Below, piece by piece: positions 43,632 through 52,577 of a stretch of DNA of 64,000 bases. The DNA lies in the NCBI RefSeq assembly GCF_000233455.1, contig NZ_JH376423.1, positions 62,001 to 126,000 on the forward strand, written 5' to 3'. This DNA is from [Clostridium] citroniae WAL-17108. Lineage in GTDB: Bacteria; Bacillota; Clostridia; Lachnospirales; Lachnospiraceae. The notes beneath the pieces were generated by a model. The model saw only the letters and a list, made by a program, of their open reading frames with translations. It searched no databases and was not told where the DNA came from. Every line of letters starts with the position of its first letter. The first letter of the stretch is position 1. Made by a program: the position numbers and the translations under genes.

Positions 43632-44891
43632 ATGCTTGGGATCAACAAGGAACGTTTATGGGAACGTCTTCAGTACGTAGGAGGGATCGGAGCAGATCCC
43701 AGAGGAGGGATCAGCCGGTTTGCATGGACACCTGCCTACAGGGAAGCGTGCGAAGTCCTTATGGGGTGGATGCGGGAAGCAGGACTGACCGTGCGGATGG
43801 ATACAGTGGGAAATATCTATGGAAAACTGGAGGGGCAGGAGGACCTTCCCCCCATTCTCACAGGCTCTCATTTTGATACAGTACCCATGGGAGGGAAGTT
43901 TGACGGACTGGCAGGCGTTATGGCAGCCCTTGAGGTGCTTACCACCCTGTCCGAGAACGGGATCAAGCCAAGGCGTCCCATTGAGATGATCGCATTTGTT
44001 AACGAGGAAGCCAGCCAGTTCCTGGGAGGACATTTTGGCAGCAAGGCGATCTGCGGTATGCTTCCGGAAGATTATGCAGCCACCTCCACGGACAGGGCAA
44101 CAGGGATCACTATGAGGCAGGCAATGCTGGATTTTGACATGGGACTGGAGCCGGACAATTTCCCGGGAAGCTATATTAAAGCGGGGGACTATTATGCATT
44201 TATAGAACTTCATATTGAACAGGGATGTTACCTCCTTCATGAGGACCTGCCCATGGCTGTTGTGACGGATATCGCCGGGATCAAACAGTTCTATATAACG
44301 CTACACGGTGTGTCCGCCCACGCAGGGGGTATGGCAATGGAGGACAGGCATGATGCCATGGCGGCGGCAGCGGCAATTGCATGTGAGGTGGAGCGCCTGG
44401 CCCTGGAATCAGGCTCCACCACCCGGGGAACAGTTGGTTATATAGAAGCCCTTCCCGCAGAACACAATATTGTGGCAAACCAGGCTATTGTGCCTGTGGA
44501 TTTCAGGGAAAAAGAAGATGACCTGTGGCAGAAACTATATGATGACCTGATGGCATTTGTGGAAAAGCAGTGCAGGGACAGGGGACTTACCTATTCAGTC
44601 AGGAGTACGATCAACACAGAGCCTGTTCACTGCGATAAACGTCTTGTGGAATTGATCGAGCAATGCACCGGGAAGGAGGAGATACCCCATAAATATATGG
44701 TAAGCTATCCCGCCCATGACGCAATGCAGATGGGACGTCTGTATCCCATGGGAATGATCTTCCTGAGAAGCTCAAATGAAGGGGTCAGCCATTGCCCGGA
44801 TGAATACACCACGCCGGAGGATATGGCTGACGGCACCGCAGTTCTGTTGAGAACCGTGGAACGTCTGGCCCAGGAGGACTTGCTTGGATAA
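43632..44891 (+). CDS. M20 amidohydrolase, N-carbamoyl-amino acid/allantoate type
   Basis: 419-residue dimeric zinc hydrolase of the hydantoinase/carbamoylase family (AllC, UAAH, beta-ureidopropionase-like). Metal ligands and catalytic residues: His in LTGSHFDTVPMGGKFDG, Asp in KFDG, Glu-Glu in FVNEEASQF, His in ELHIEQG and His in GVSHCPDE. The dimerisation domain contains HGVSAHAGGMAMEDRHDAM. It probably removes the carbamoyl group made by the preceding cyclic amidohydrolase, releasing ammonia and CO2. The gap to that gene is 15 bases. Confidence 0.93.
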   Translation: MLGINKERLWERLQYVGGIGADPRGGISRFAWTPAYREACEVLMGWMREAGLTVRMDTVGNIYGKLEGQEDLPPILTGSHFDTVPMGGKFDGLAGVMAALEVLTTLSENGIKPRRPIEMIAFVNEEASQFLGGHFGSKAICGMLPEDYAATSTDRATGITMRQAMLDFDMGLEPDNFPGSYIKAGDYYAFIELHIEQGCYLLHEDLPMAVVTDIAGIKQFYITLHGVSAHAGGMAMEDRHDAMAAAAAIACEVERLALESGSTTRGTVGYIEALPAEHNIVANQAIVPVDFREKEDDLWQKLYDDLMAFVEKQCRDRGLTYSVRSTINTEPVHCDKRLVELIEQCTGKEEIPHKYMVSYPAHDAMQMGRLYPMGMIFLRSSNEGVSHCPDEYTTPEDMADGTAVLLRTVERLAQEDLLG

Positions 44892-44920
44892 AAACAATGA
44901 GATGAAAGGAAGACGGGAAT

Positions 44921-45310
44921 ATGGATGTAATTAAGATTTCTACAGATAAATGCCCAAAGCCGGGCGGCTGGTATTCGCAGGCTTTCAGAACAGGCGATCT
45001 GATCTTTACAGCAGGGGTAACGGCTAATGATCCTGTTACCCAGGAGTTGGTAGGGCCGGGAGATATTGTGAAGCAGACAGAGCAGATTTTAAAGAACATG
45101 GACAATCTTTTGCGGGAGGCCGGCTCAGACCTGGATCACGTGATAAAGACCCTTGTATTTGTCTCCAACATAGATGACTTTGAGATATTTAATGAGACTT
45201 ATAAAAAATATTTTCCCCATAATCCCCCTGCCAGAAGTACCATGCAGATCGGTAAGTTTAATCATGGCATGGTGATCGAGATAGAAGCAGTTGCAGTTGC
45301 GGCTGACTGA
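44921..45310 (+). CDS. ridA: RidA-family enamine/imine deaminase
   Basis: 129-residue member of the RidA/YjgF family. The conserved Arg lies in PPARSTMQI and the C-terminal Glu in VIEIEAVAVA; the motif LVGPGDIVKQTEQILKNMDNLLREAGSDLDHV is typical. Members hydrolyse reactive enamine or imine intermediates to ketoacids and ammonia. Its place after the carbamoylase suggests the pathway makes an enamine or an aminoacrylate-like intermediate, as in pyrimidine degradation. Last gene of the plus-strand operon. Confidence 0.93.
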   Translation: MDVIKISTDKCPKPGGWYSQAFRTGDLIFTAGVTANDPVTQELVGPGDIVKQTEQILKNMDNLLREAGSDLDHVIKTLVFVSNIDDFEIFNETYKKYFPHNPPARSTMQIGKFNHGMVIEIEAVAVAAD

Positions 45311-45314
45311 GAGC

Positions 45315-45355
45315 AGAAAAGAGTACCGGTTCAGACTGTTCCGGTATTCTTTTCT
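45315..45355. terminator. Bidirectional terminator between ridA and the GntR gene
   Basis: AGAAAAGAGTACCGG (45315-45329) pairs with CCGGTATTCTTTTCT (45341-45355), one G-T pair. It serves the plus-strand operon and overlaps the end of the convergent GntR gene. Confidence 0.85.
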
Positions 45356-46104
45356 ATTTCATGGATAATGTCAAGCAGATGGCTTTTTATCAAATGTGCT
45401 GCAAGCTGGGGATCATGCTGCCTTACAGCGTTAAGGATCTCCTCATGTATGGCGGCATACGTGGTGGAATATTCCAGAATCCCCCCTGCCTGCGCATTCC
45501 ATTCAATGCAGCGCTGCTGATAGATCAGGAGGTTCAGAGCAGTGTACATGGCCTGGTTTTGGGAGGCTTTAGCCAGAACCAAATGAAAATCCAGTCCCGT
45601 GCCGGCCGAACTGTTTCCAAGGGAAATGGAGCGTTTGTGCTGGTTCAGTGACCACTGCAGTTCCTCCAGGTCCCCGGGACCGGCATTGAGGGCCGCCAGG
45701 CGGGCTGCCTCGTATTCAATGGCGATCCGGGCATACAGGATATCTGCCAGGGTCTTCATATCAGTGCTCTTGGTAAGGGCCATCAGGTCCCTGCTGAACT
45801 CCTGTTCAGCGGCCTGGGCGCGAAGATGGGAGGCTTTTTCCAGTCCCAGGTCTGTAAGGACCCTTCCCTTGTTGGCCACCTGTACGGTGTAACCATGACT
45901 ATCCATCATCTTAAGGTTTCTTCCTATGGTCGCAGTACCCACCGTTAGTCCTGCCTGCTCAAACATTTCCTTAAAGGTCCAGGAACCGGTAGGTTCGTTT
46001 TTCTGCAAAAGGAATGTAAGAATTAGGTAATCAATTAAATCGGACTGGATGGGAAAAAGCTCCTTTAGTTCTTCCAGGGAAAGGTTCAAAGATTCATTGG
46101 GCAT
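45331..46104 (-). CDS. GntR/FadR-like regulator with FCD ligand domain
   Basis: 257-residue regulator. The C-terminal FCD-type helical domain is visible (DILYARIAIEYEAARLAALNAGPGDLEELQWSLNQHKRSI ... DFHLVLAKASQNQAMYTALNLLI ... HEEILNAVRQHDPQLAAHLIKSHLLDI), with the metal-binding Asp and His positions in LDFHLVLA. The N-terminal winged helix (IDYLILTFLLQKNEPTGSWTFKEMFEQAGLTVGTATIGRNLKMMDSHGYTVQ) is not the standard GntR form. It is the last gene of a minus-strand operon with the acetamidase and cyclase genes. Its operator may be the dyad at 47950-47964. Confidence 0.85.
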   Translation of the reverse strand: MPNESLNLSLEELKELFPIQSDLIDYLILTFLLQKNEPTGSWTFKEMFEQAGLTVGTATIGRNLKMMDSHGYTVQVANKGRVLTDLGLEKASHLRAQAAEQEFSRDLMALTKSTDMKTLADILYARIAIEYEAARLAALNAGPGDLEELQWSLNQHKRSISLGNSSAGTGLDFHLVLAKASQNQAMYTALNLLIYQQRCIEWNAQAGGILEYSTTYAAIHEEILNAVRQHDPQLAAHLIKSHLLDIIHEIEKNTGTV

Positions 46105-46168
46105 GAAAAAGCCTCCTTAATGTATCGTATATATCAGTTTCAATCAGAGTGCTGTTATGCTGCGGGTC

Positions 46169-47101
46169 TCACAAGGTTATGATACCGTGGGGCAGAAGAG
46201 CATGGGCCCCCCTCACGCCGTTGACCAGCTGTGTGATGCGCATGTCAACCGCTACACTTGCCATGGCCAGCGCTTCCTTGCTGCTAAATCCATATAGGCG
46301 CTCCATCAGACGGCACATTTCCATTAAAGCATAATATGCAGCTTCTGTCAAATCACTGTGAAAACCAAATGTGATCCAGCCCTTGGGAGAGTTGCACACA
46401 GGGCTGGCCAGAGGTTCATCGATCAGGTCAAAGGTCAGGCTTACGCATTCCATGGGGCATTCAATAGCGGTACAGCCGGATTCTCCATCACCCTGCCTGG
46501 CATGGCCGTCTCCTGTGGAAAACAGAGCGCCTTCTGCATAGACCGGCAGGTAAAGAACACTTCCGGCTGTTATGTCCTTGCAGTCCATATTGGCTCCGTA
46601 AAGACCGGGGATGTGAGTCCTCACATAGTCATCCGTGTCAGGGGCAACAGCCATGACGCCCATGAAGGGGGAAAGAGGGACGCTGTGTCCCAGATGGCTT
46701 GTACAGGTGCCTTTCTTCCTGTCAATCTCCCATGTCAGGAAGTACTCTCCGCCCTTAAAATGAATATGCTCCAGATGGCCGGGGTCCCCGCCTCCCACAC
46801 GGCTCCATCCCCATGTGCCGGTCAGGATCTGGTTAACACGAACGGAAAGAGTCATACCGGGATGGGCGCCCCGGATGTGGATGGGGCCGCAAAGGGCGTG
46901 TCCCTGGTCAAGGGGCATGGAGCGCTCCATAAAGGTCCCGCTTAAGGAGGAGGGGGAGTCCGGAGGTGAGATCCGCCAGTCCGCCTCCAGTGTGGTGAAA
47001 TCCACGGTATCCCCCGGGTCGATGGTGAGTACCGGAGGAATTGTTTTTGACAGGCTTCCGTGAAGGGTGTCCCTGGCAGGTAACAGTTGATAGTGTGCCA
47101 T
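46169..47101 (-). CDS. Acetamidase/formamidase family protein
   Basis: 310 residues from the ATG at 47099-47101, after GGGAGGG. Family features include PGDTVDFTTLEADW, GPIHIRGAHPGMTLSVRV and a later segment YLPVYAEGALFSTGDGHARQGDGESGCTAIECPME, which matches the formamidase metal-site region. It hydrolyses short amides such as formamide to acid and ammonia. In this island it may release a final one- or two-carbon amide from the ureide. It lies 16 bases downstream of the cyclase gene. Confidence 0.9.
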   Translation of the reverse strand: MAHYQLLPARDTLHGSLSKTIPPVLTIDPGDTVDFTTLEADWRISPPDSPSSLSGTFMERSMPLDQGHALCGPIHIRGAHPGMTLSVRVNQILTGTWGWSRVGGGDPGHLEHIHFKGGEYFLTWEIDRKKGTCTSHLGHSVPLSPFMGVMAVAPDTDDYVRTHIPGLYGANMDCKDITAGSVLYLPVYAEGALFSTGDGHARQGDGESGCTAIECPMECVSLTFDLIDEPLASPVCNSPKGWITFGFHSDLTEAAYYALMEMCRLMERLYGFSSKEALAMASVAVDMRITQLVNGVRGAHALLPHGIITL

Positions 47102-47117
47102 ATGGATCCCTCCCCTC

Positions 47118-47816
47118 TTATTCTTCAATCACGGCAAAGGCCCTGACAGGAGAGCCGCTTCCGTTCCTGAGCTTTAAGGGGATCCCGTAAAACAAGAATT
47201 CACCCTTGCCGATAAGCTGGTCCAGGTTTACCAGCCACTCATAGTGTGACAATCCCAGATCTCTGCAGGCCCGGTGGCTGGGGAACAGCTGGGTGTCCAT
47301 GATGTCTGTGGACGGTCCTTCCACACCGTGTATCCTGGAACCACGGGAAGCCAGCCACGCAACTGTCTCAGGAGCGATGTCAGGATTCATACAAAGGACA
47401 TCTTTTGATGGGAAATACCGTTCATGGACTCCTGTGGCAAAGAGGACGATGTGGCCCTGGATGATGACCCCGGCCTCCTTTTCAGCTTTCTCCACATCAC
47501 TAACAGTGATGCTTCCCCTGGCAGGTATATGGCGCATATCCAAACACACGGCTTTGCCAAAGAAAAGGTCAAGGGGCATCTGGTCAATGGGAAGGCCCTT
47601 GGGACTCATATGGTAAAATGCATCCACATGGGTGCCGGTATGTTCAACCATGCCCAGATAATTCCAGGTGGAAGTGAAGGGATCCTCGGGGATTCCTGTG
47701 TTAAATGATTTTGATTCTTCGTGGGATACCATAGGAACATAGATATTGCTCTGAAAGGCATCCTGTACCAGCATTTTGTTGGTGATTTCAAGGGTGAGGT
47801 CAATGATCCGCTGCAT
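47118..47816 (-). CDS. Cyclase-family (KynB-like) metal hydrolase
   Basis: 232-residue member of the cyclase/arylformamidase family. The metal motif is HTGTHVDAFYHM (HxGTHxDxxxH), with SHEESKSF upstream and GVEGPSTDIMDTQLFPSHRACRDLGL downstream. Known relatives include kynurenine formamidase and isatin hydrolase, which open lactam or N-formyl bonds. AAAAGGAGG precedes the ATG at 47816. It heads the minus-strand operon under the promoter at 47975-48002. Confidence 0.9.
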   Translation of the reverse strand: MQRIIDLTLEITNKMLVQDAFQSNIYVPMVSHEESKSFNTGIPEDPFTSTWNYLGMVEHTGTHVDAFYHMSPKGLPIDQMPLDLFFGKAVCLDMRHIPARGSITVSDVEKAEKEAGVIIQGHIVLFATGVHERYFPSKDVLCMNPDIAPETVAWLASRGSRIHGVEGPSTDIMDTQLFPSHRACRDLGLSHYEWLVNLDQLIGKGEFLFYGIPLKLRNGSGSPVRAFAVIEE

Positions 47817-47949
47817 AAAAATCCTCCTTTTAGATTAGATTCGTGTACTCCGGAGCCTTCCTGGCATCTATCTTTGCGGCTGGCAAAAACATCTCACCAA
47901 CCCGAATAGTGATTCCGAAAGTACACATGAAAATAAGATGAAAACACTG

Positions 47950-48002
47950 CTCATCTATGATGAGTGATACTTATATTATACATCAACAGGAAAAAAGATC
48001 AA
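47950..48002 (-). promoter_or_regulatory. Promoter and operator dyad of the cyclase operon
   Basis: On the minus strand, -35 TTGATC (complement of 47997-48002), 16-base spacer, perfect -10 TATAAT (complement of 47975-47980). Just downstream, CTCATC-TAT-GATGAG (47950-47964) forms a perfect 6-bp dyad near the expected transcription start, a suitable repressor site. The remaining leader to 47817 holds no gene. Confidence 0.7.
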
Positions 48003-48019
48003 GACCTGTACCAAACCAA

Positions 48020-48104
48020 AAGCCGGTTCCTGAGGAGAGAGGATCCGGACAGAGCACTTTGAAACACGCTCTGAGACTGGACCGCCTTTTCAGGGAACCG
48101 GCTT
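48020..48104 (-). terminator. Long hairpin terminating ychF
   Basis: AAGCCGGTTCC (48020-48030) and GGAACCGGCTT (48094-48104) form a perfect 11-bp outer stem. An inner CAGAGC/GCTCTG stem (48050-48073) sits in the loop. On the minus strand the stem is followed by TTGGTTTGG. Confidence 0.65.
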
Positions 48105-48122
48105 ATCTTATTCGTTTATAAA

Positions 48123-49220
48123 TTATACATTAAAACGGAACAGGACCACATCCCCGTCCCTCATCACATATTCCTTGCCCTCGGAGCGGACCAGGCCTTT
48201 TTCCTTGGCAGCGTTCATGCTGCCGCAGTTCATCAGGTCATCATAGTTCACAACCTCGGCGCGGATAAAGCCCCTCTCAAAGTCGCTGTGGATCTTGCCT
48301 GCTGCCTGGGGCGCTTTGGTGCCGATCTTGATGGTCCACGCGCGGCTTTCCTGGGGACCTGCGGTCAGGTAGCTCATAAGGCCCAGGATACGGTAGCTGG
48401 CGGCAATCAGCTTCTCCAGGCCGGATTCAGTAAGGCCAAGGTCATCTAAGAACATCTTCTTCTCATCATCATCCAGTTCCGCAATCTCCTGTTCAATCTC
48501 AGCACAGATGACAAATACTTCGCATCCGTTTTCAGCGGCAAAGCTGCGGACTGACTGTACATAGGCGTTGTCAGCGCCGTCATTTGCCAGGTCGCTTTCC
48601 GCAACATTGGCAGCGAATATAACAGGCTTCCAAGTGAGCAGGTTTAAGGTGCCGATAAACTCACGCTCATCCTCATCCTCTGTGTCATAGCCCCGGGCCA
48701 GTCTGCCTTCTTCAAGATGGGCTTTCATAGCCTTTAACAGCTCCACTTCCTTGGCCAGATCCTTATTGTTGAAAGAACCCTTGGACTGCTTTGCAATGCG
48801 GCGCTCCAGGATTTCTATATCAGAAAAGATAAGTTCCAGGTTAATGGTCTCGATATCTCTCAGCGGATCAACACTTCCATCCACATGGATGACATTGGGG
48901 TCGTCAAAACAGCGGACCACGTGTACGATGGCATCCACCTCACGGATATTGGAGAGGAACTGGTTGCCCAGTCCTTCGCCTTTGGATGCGCCTTTTACAA
49001 GTCCCGCAATGTCCACGAACTCGATCACGGCAGGGGTGGTTTTTTCAGAGTTATACATTTCAGTCAGCTTGTCCAGCCTTACGTCCGGAACAGGCACTAC
49101 GCCTACATTGGGGTCAATGGTGCAGAATGGGTAGTTGGCTGATTCCGCACCGGCTTTGGTCAGGGAATTAAACAGGGTGCTCTTTCCTACATTGGGGAGT
49201 CCTACAATACCTAATTTCAT
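48123..49220 (-). CDS. ychF: YchF ribosome-binding ATPase (Obg family)
   Basis: 365-residue P-loop ATPase. G1 is GLPNVGKSTLFNSL and G3 is DIAGLVKGASKGEGLGNQFL. The usual NKxD is replaced by NVAESD, which in YchF gives ATP rather than GTP preference. A coiled coil (DIEILERRIAKQSKG ... LLKAMKAHLEEGRLARG) and the C-terminal TGS domain (TIKIGTKAPQAAGKIHSDFERGFIRAEVVNYDDLM) are in place. It binds ribosomes and acts in stress responses. Full length; single-gene unit. Confidence 0.96.
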   Translation of the reverse strand: MKLGIVGLPNVGKSTLFNSLTKAGAESANYPFCTIDPNVGVVPVPDVRLDKLTEMYNSEKTTPAVIEFVDIAGLVKGASKGEGLGNQFLSNIREVDAIVHVVRCFDDPNVIHVDGSVDPLRDIETINLELIFSDIEILERRIAKQSKGSFNNKDLAKEVELLKAMKAHLEEGRLARGYDTEDEDEREFIGTLNLLTWKPVIFAANVAESDLANDGADNAYVQSVRSFAAENGCEVFVICAEIEQEIAELDDDEKKMFLDDLGLTESGLEKLIAASYRILGLMSYLTAGPQESRAWTIKIGTKAPQAAGKIHSDFERGFIRAEVVNYDDLMNCGSMNAAKEKGLVRSEGKEYVMRDGDVVLFRFNV

Positions 49221-49515
49221 TTGATTACCTTCCTATTAATATGTGATATATGGTGCTGGGACATGGCGCCCCAACTTTTGCAGTATGGTGCTAAAGTCCA
49301 TGTACAAGCATTCATCGCGCCCAAAGGCCATTTCCAGATCCTTTTGGCCTGTCAGGAACGTTCTGATTCTATTACAGCCTTATTATCATATCATAAAACA
49401 GGGGGAAATTAAAGCAGAAAATGTTTAACCGCAAAAGGTATATAAAAATCTACAGGATGGGGAGAATAGAAAGGAAAGACATTAAGCATGGATCCATAGA
49501 AAGGAAGATATGAAC

Positions 49516-50853
49516 ATGGGAGAGACGATTGTTGTGATCGGCGCCAATCATGCCGGCACGGCGGCCATTAATACAATACTGGACCAGTTCCCGGAAAACA
49601 GGGTGATCGCATTTGACGGTAATTCCAATATCAGTTTTCTGGGATGCGGAATGGCGCTTTGGATCGGGAAGCAGATATCCGGTCCGGAGGGACTGTTTTA
49701 TTCGAGCAGGGAGGCATTTGAGGAAAAGGGCGCCGTGGTCCATATGGAAACAGAGATATCCAGGATAGACTATGACAAAAAGATGGTATATGGCCGGGAA
49801 AAGGATGGAACAATCCATGAACAGCCCTATGACAAGCTGATACTGGCAACAGGTTCCCTGCCCATCCGTCCTGAACTACAGGGCATGGACCTGGAAAATG
49901 TCCAGTTTGTAAAGCTGTACCAGAATGCCCGGGATGTGATCCAAAAGCTGAAGGACCCGTCCATCAGGAGGATCGCCGTGGTGGGGGCAGGATATATCGG
50001 GGTGGAGCTGGCGGAAGCGTTTGTGAGAAACGGCAGGGAAGTGGTGTTGATCGATTGTGCGGACACATGCCTGGCCGGGTATTATGACAGTGAATTTTCC
50101 TATATAATGGGGAAGAATCTGGAAAGCCACGGAGTGGAACTGGCATTGGGGGAAACCGTAGTCAAACTGGAGGGCCGGAAAAGGGTACAGACCGTGGTAA
50201 CGGATCAGGCAAGGTATCAGGCTGACATGGTGGTATTCGGCATTGGCTTTAAGCCCAATACAGGTCTGGGACAGGGGAGGCTCAAACTGTTTAAGAATGG
50301 GGCATACCTGGTGGACCGCAGGCAGGAGACCAGCGTTGCGGGAGTCTATGCCATCGGCGATTGCGCCACGGTTTATAATAATGCCATCCAGGCCACGGAT
50401 TACATTGCCCTGGCAACCAATGCGGTCCGTTCCGGCATCATCGCCGCCCACAATGCCTGCGGAAGAACGCTTGAATCCGTGGGAGTACAGGGGTCCAACG
50501 GGATCAGCATATGGGGGCTTCATATGCTCTGCACAGGTATCAGCCTGAAACGGGCGCAGAAAATGGGGTATGCGGCAGCTTCCTCAGATTATGAGGACTG
50601 GCAGAAGGCGGAATTCATGGAAAATGGCAACAACAAGGTGAAGATCCGTATTGTGTATGATAAGGAAACCAGGATCATCCTGGGAGCGCAGATGTGTTCG
50701 GACTACGATATCTCCATGGGCATACACCTGTTTTCCATGGCTATAGAGGAACAGGTGACCATTGATAAGCTGAAGCTCTTTGACCTGTTTTTCCTTCCGC
50801 ATTTTAACAAGCCCTACAATTATATCACAATGGCTGCCCTGGCCGCCCGGTAA
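49516..50853 (+). CDS. NADH oxidase/CoA-disulfide reductase-like flavoprotein
   Basis: 445 residues from the ATG at 49516, 9 bases after AAGGAAG; an ATG at 49510 is too close. FAD site: [21 protein letters not shown] site: [22 protein letters not shown]. The redox Cys is in [12 protein letters not shown], matching Cys42 of water-forming NADH oxidases and the CoA-disulfide reductases. [15 protein letters not shown] is the second FAD motif. It probably removes oxygen or reduces disulfides in the cytoplasm. Short IMPROPER tandem CATCAATG-type repeats follow the gene (50870-50910). Confidence 0.92.
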   Translation: MGETIVVIGANHAGTAAINTILDQFPENRVIAFDGNSNISFLGCGMALWIGKQISGPEGLFYSSREAFEEKGAVVHMETEISRIDYDKKMVYGREKDGTIHEQPYDKLILATGSLPIRPELQGMDLENVQFVKLYQNARDVIQKLKDPSIRRIAVVGAGYIGVELAEAFVRNGREVVLIDCADTCLAGYYDSEFSYIMGKNLESHGVELALGETVVKLEGRKRVQTVVTDQARYQADMVVFGIGFKPNTGLGQGRLKLFKNGAYLVDRRQETSVAGVYAIGDCATVYNNAIQATDYIALATNAVRSGIIAAHNACGRTLESVGVQGSNGISIWGLHMLCTGISLKRAQKMGYAAASSDYEDWQKAEFMENGNNKVKIRIVYDKETRIILGAQMCSDYDISMGIHLFSMAIEEQVTIDKLKLFDLFFLPHFNKPYNYITMAALAAR

Positions 50854-50980
50854 TCTCTGTCCCGTCTGCATCAATGTCGGCATCAATGCCGGCACAAATG
50901 CCGGAATAAATCACTCCTTGCAATTTATAGTACTTCGGGGTAAAATGGGAAAGTATATGAAACAGGAAGGAGATTGATCT

Positions 50981-51877
50981 ATGGAAGCAGCAGGAGCAGA
51001 TTTGAGTTTTGTGAATCTGGGAATAACCATACAGAACCTGCCAAACAGCATCACGGTGTTTGGCTTTCGGATCGCATTTTACGGAATTATCATAGGATTG
51101 GGAATGCTGGCCGGTATGGCTGTGGCATTTTCCGATGCCAGGCGCAGAGGGCAGGATCCCGACATTTACCTGGACTTTGCGCTGTACGGTATTATATTTT
51201 CCATCATAGGGGCCAGGGCCTATTATGTTATTTTTGACTGGGACAACTATAAGGATAACCTGCTTCAGATTTTTAACCTGCGTGGGGGCGGCCTGGCCAT
51301 ATATGGCGGTGTCATTGGCGCGGTCATCACCCTCACTGTGTTTACCAGGATGAGGAAGATGTCGTTTTTTTCCATGGCGGACAGCGGCGTGCTGGGGCTG
51401 ATCACTGGCCAGATCATTGGAAGGTGGGGGAATTTCTTCAACTGTGAGGCATTTGGCGGCTTTACCAATAACCTGTTTGCCATGCGCATTAAAAAAAGCC
51501 TGGTGAATCCATCCATGATCTCCCAGCAGCTGATAGACAATGAGATCGTGGAAAATGGAATCGCTTATATCCAGGTGCACCCCACATTCCTGTATGAATC
51601 CGTGTGGAACCTGTGTGTCCTTGGATTCATGCTCTGGTACAGAAAACACAAGAAATTTGAAGGGGAAATGCTGTGGGTGTATTTCTTGGGATACGGTCTG
51701 GGACGTGTATGGATCGAGGGCCTTAGGACAGACCAGTTGAAGCTTCCCGGCTCGGGGCTTGCGGTTTCACAGCTCCTCTCAGCCGCGTTGGTCCTGATAT
51801 CTGCGGGCATCATTGTTTATAAGCACCACGGCCTGAAAAAGGGGGAGAAAGTGGGGGGAGATTTCCCTTCTGATTAA
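50981..51877 (+). CDS. lgt: Prolipoprotein diacylglyceryl transferase
   Basis: 298-residue membrane enzyme that adds diacylglycerol to the lipobox Cys of prolipoproteins, such as the binding proteins encoded in this window. About seven helices. Family landmarks: GARAYYVIFDW, LRGGGLAIYGGVIGAVITL, GQIIGRWGNFFNCEAFGG, IQVHPTFLYESVWN and GLGRVWIEGLRTDQL. AAGGAGA lies 9 bases before the ATG. Ends before a strong terminator at 51928. Confidence 0.95.
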   Translation: MEAAGADLSFVNLGITIQNLPNSITVFGFRIAFYGIIIGLGMLAGMAVAFSDARRRGQDPDIYLDFALYGIIFSIIGARAYYVIFDWDNYKDNLLQIFNLRGGGLAIYGGVIGAVITLTVFTRMRKMSFFSMADSGVLGLITGQIIGRWGNFFNCEAFGGFTNNLFAMRIKKSLVNPSMISQQLIDNEIVENGIAYIQVHPTFLYESVWNLCVLGFMLWYRKHKKFEGEMLWVYFLGYGLGRVWIEGLRTDQLKLPGSGLAVSQLLSAALVLISAGIIVYKHHGLKKGEKVGGDFPSD

Positions 51878-51927
51878 CATAAAATCTATATTTAGTGCTG
51901 AAAAAAGGGGTCATCCCATATGTAGAG

Positions 51928-51965
51928 GCAGTTGCGAAAAACCACGCAACTGCTTTATTTTTTTG
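51928..51965 (+). terminator. Terminator of lgt
   Basis: GCAGTTGCG (51928-51936) and CGCAACTGC (51945-51953), loop AAAAACCA, then a T-rich run to 51965. Confidence 0.92.
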
Positions 51966-51997
51966 CCTTAATTTTATAAGAAATTCGTAAAAACTTC

Positions 51998-52026
51998 TTG
52001 CCATTTCCCAATTTCTGTACTATGAT
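51998..52026 (+). promoter_or_regulatory. dcw cluster promoter
   Basis: -35 TTGCCA (51998-52003), 17-base spacer, -10 TATGAT (52021-52026). Directly upstream of the MraZ boxes. Confidence 0.75.
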
Positions 52027-52034
52027 GGACATAC

Positions 52035-52070
52035 AAGTGGTAGAAAGTGGTGCAAAGTGGTAGAGGATGG
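52035..52070 (+). promoter_or_regulatory. MraZ operator: 10-bp spaced direct repeats
   Basis: AAGTGGTAGA (52035), AAGTGGTGCA (52045) and AAGTGGTAGA (52055), then a partial GGATGG (52065-52070), in exact 10-bp steps at the expected transcription start. MraZ proteins bind such GTGG/TGGG direct repeats and repress their own operon. Confidence 0.88.
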
Positions 52071-52076
52071 TTGTTT

Positions 52077-52119
52077 TGTGGATGAAGTGGGGGTTTCGGA
52101 TCCCCCGCAGCTGTCCACA
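52077..52119 (+). repeat. Two-part hairpin in the mraZ leader
   Basis: TGTGGA (52077-52082) pairs with TCCACA (52114-52119), and GTGGGGG (52087-52093) with CCCCCGC (52102-52108) inside it. No T run follows. It lies between the MraZ boxes and the mraZ start. Confidence 0.6.
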
Positions 52120-52151
52120 GTACCGCACTGACGTACGGCAGGTGATAAGTT

Positions 52152-52577
52152 ATGTTCATGGGTGAGTACAATCATACAGTTGATGCGAAGGGACGTCTGA
52201 TCGTACCTTCCAAGTTCAGAGAGCAGTTAGGTGACGAATTCGTTGTAACGAAGGGCCTTGATAACTGCCTTTTTGTGTATGAGAATTCTGAATGGGCCGC
52301 TCTTGAAGAAAAACTTCGCACACTGCCTCTTACCAACACTGCCGGACGTAAGTTTTCACGTTTCCTTCTGGCAGGAGCTACCACCTGTGAAGTGGACAAA
52401 CAGGGAAGAATTCTTCTTCCGGCGGTTTTAAGGGAATTTGCCGGAATTGAGAAGGACGCAGTACTGGTAGGTGTGGGAAGCCGTATTGAAATCTGGAGCA
52501 AGGATAAGTGGCTGGAGGCTAACACCTTTGATGATATGGAAGAGATTGCAGAACATATGGAAGGTTTGGGAATTTAA
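52152..52577 (+). CDS. mraZ: MraZ transcriptional regulator
   Basis: 141-residue ring-forming DNA-binding protein that represses the dcw operon. Two AbrB-like MraZ halves are present: [23 protein letters not shown] and [24 protein letters not shown]. Start ATG 52152 gives MFMGEY, a usual N-terminus. First gene of the cluster; stop overlaps the rsmH start by one base. Its binding repeats are seen just upstream. Confidence 0.96.
   Translation: MFMGEYNHTVDAKGRLIVPSKFREQLGDEFVVTKGLDNCLFVYENSEWAALEEKLRTLPLTNTAGRKFSRFLLAGATTCEVDKQGRILLPAVLREFAGIEKDAVLVGVGSRIEIWSKDKWLEANTFDDMEEIAEHMEGLGI

Noticed and set aside
49221..49515. Short plus-strand frames in the gap between ychF and the NADH oxidase gene
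   Set aside because: No ribosome binding site or domain; the 295-base gap appears to hold only divergent promoters.
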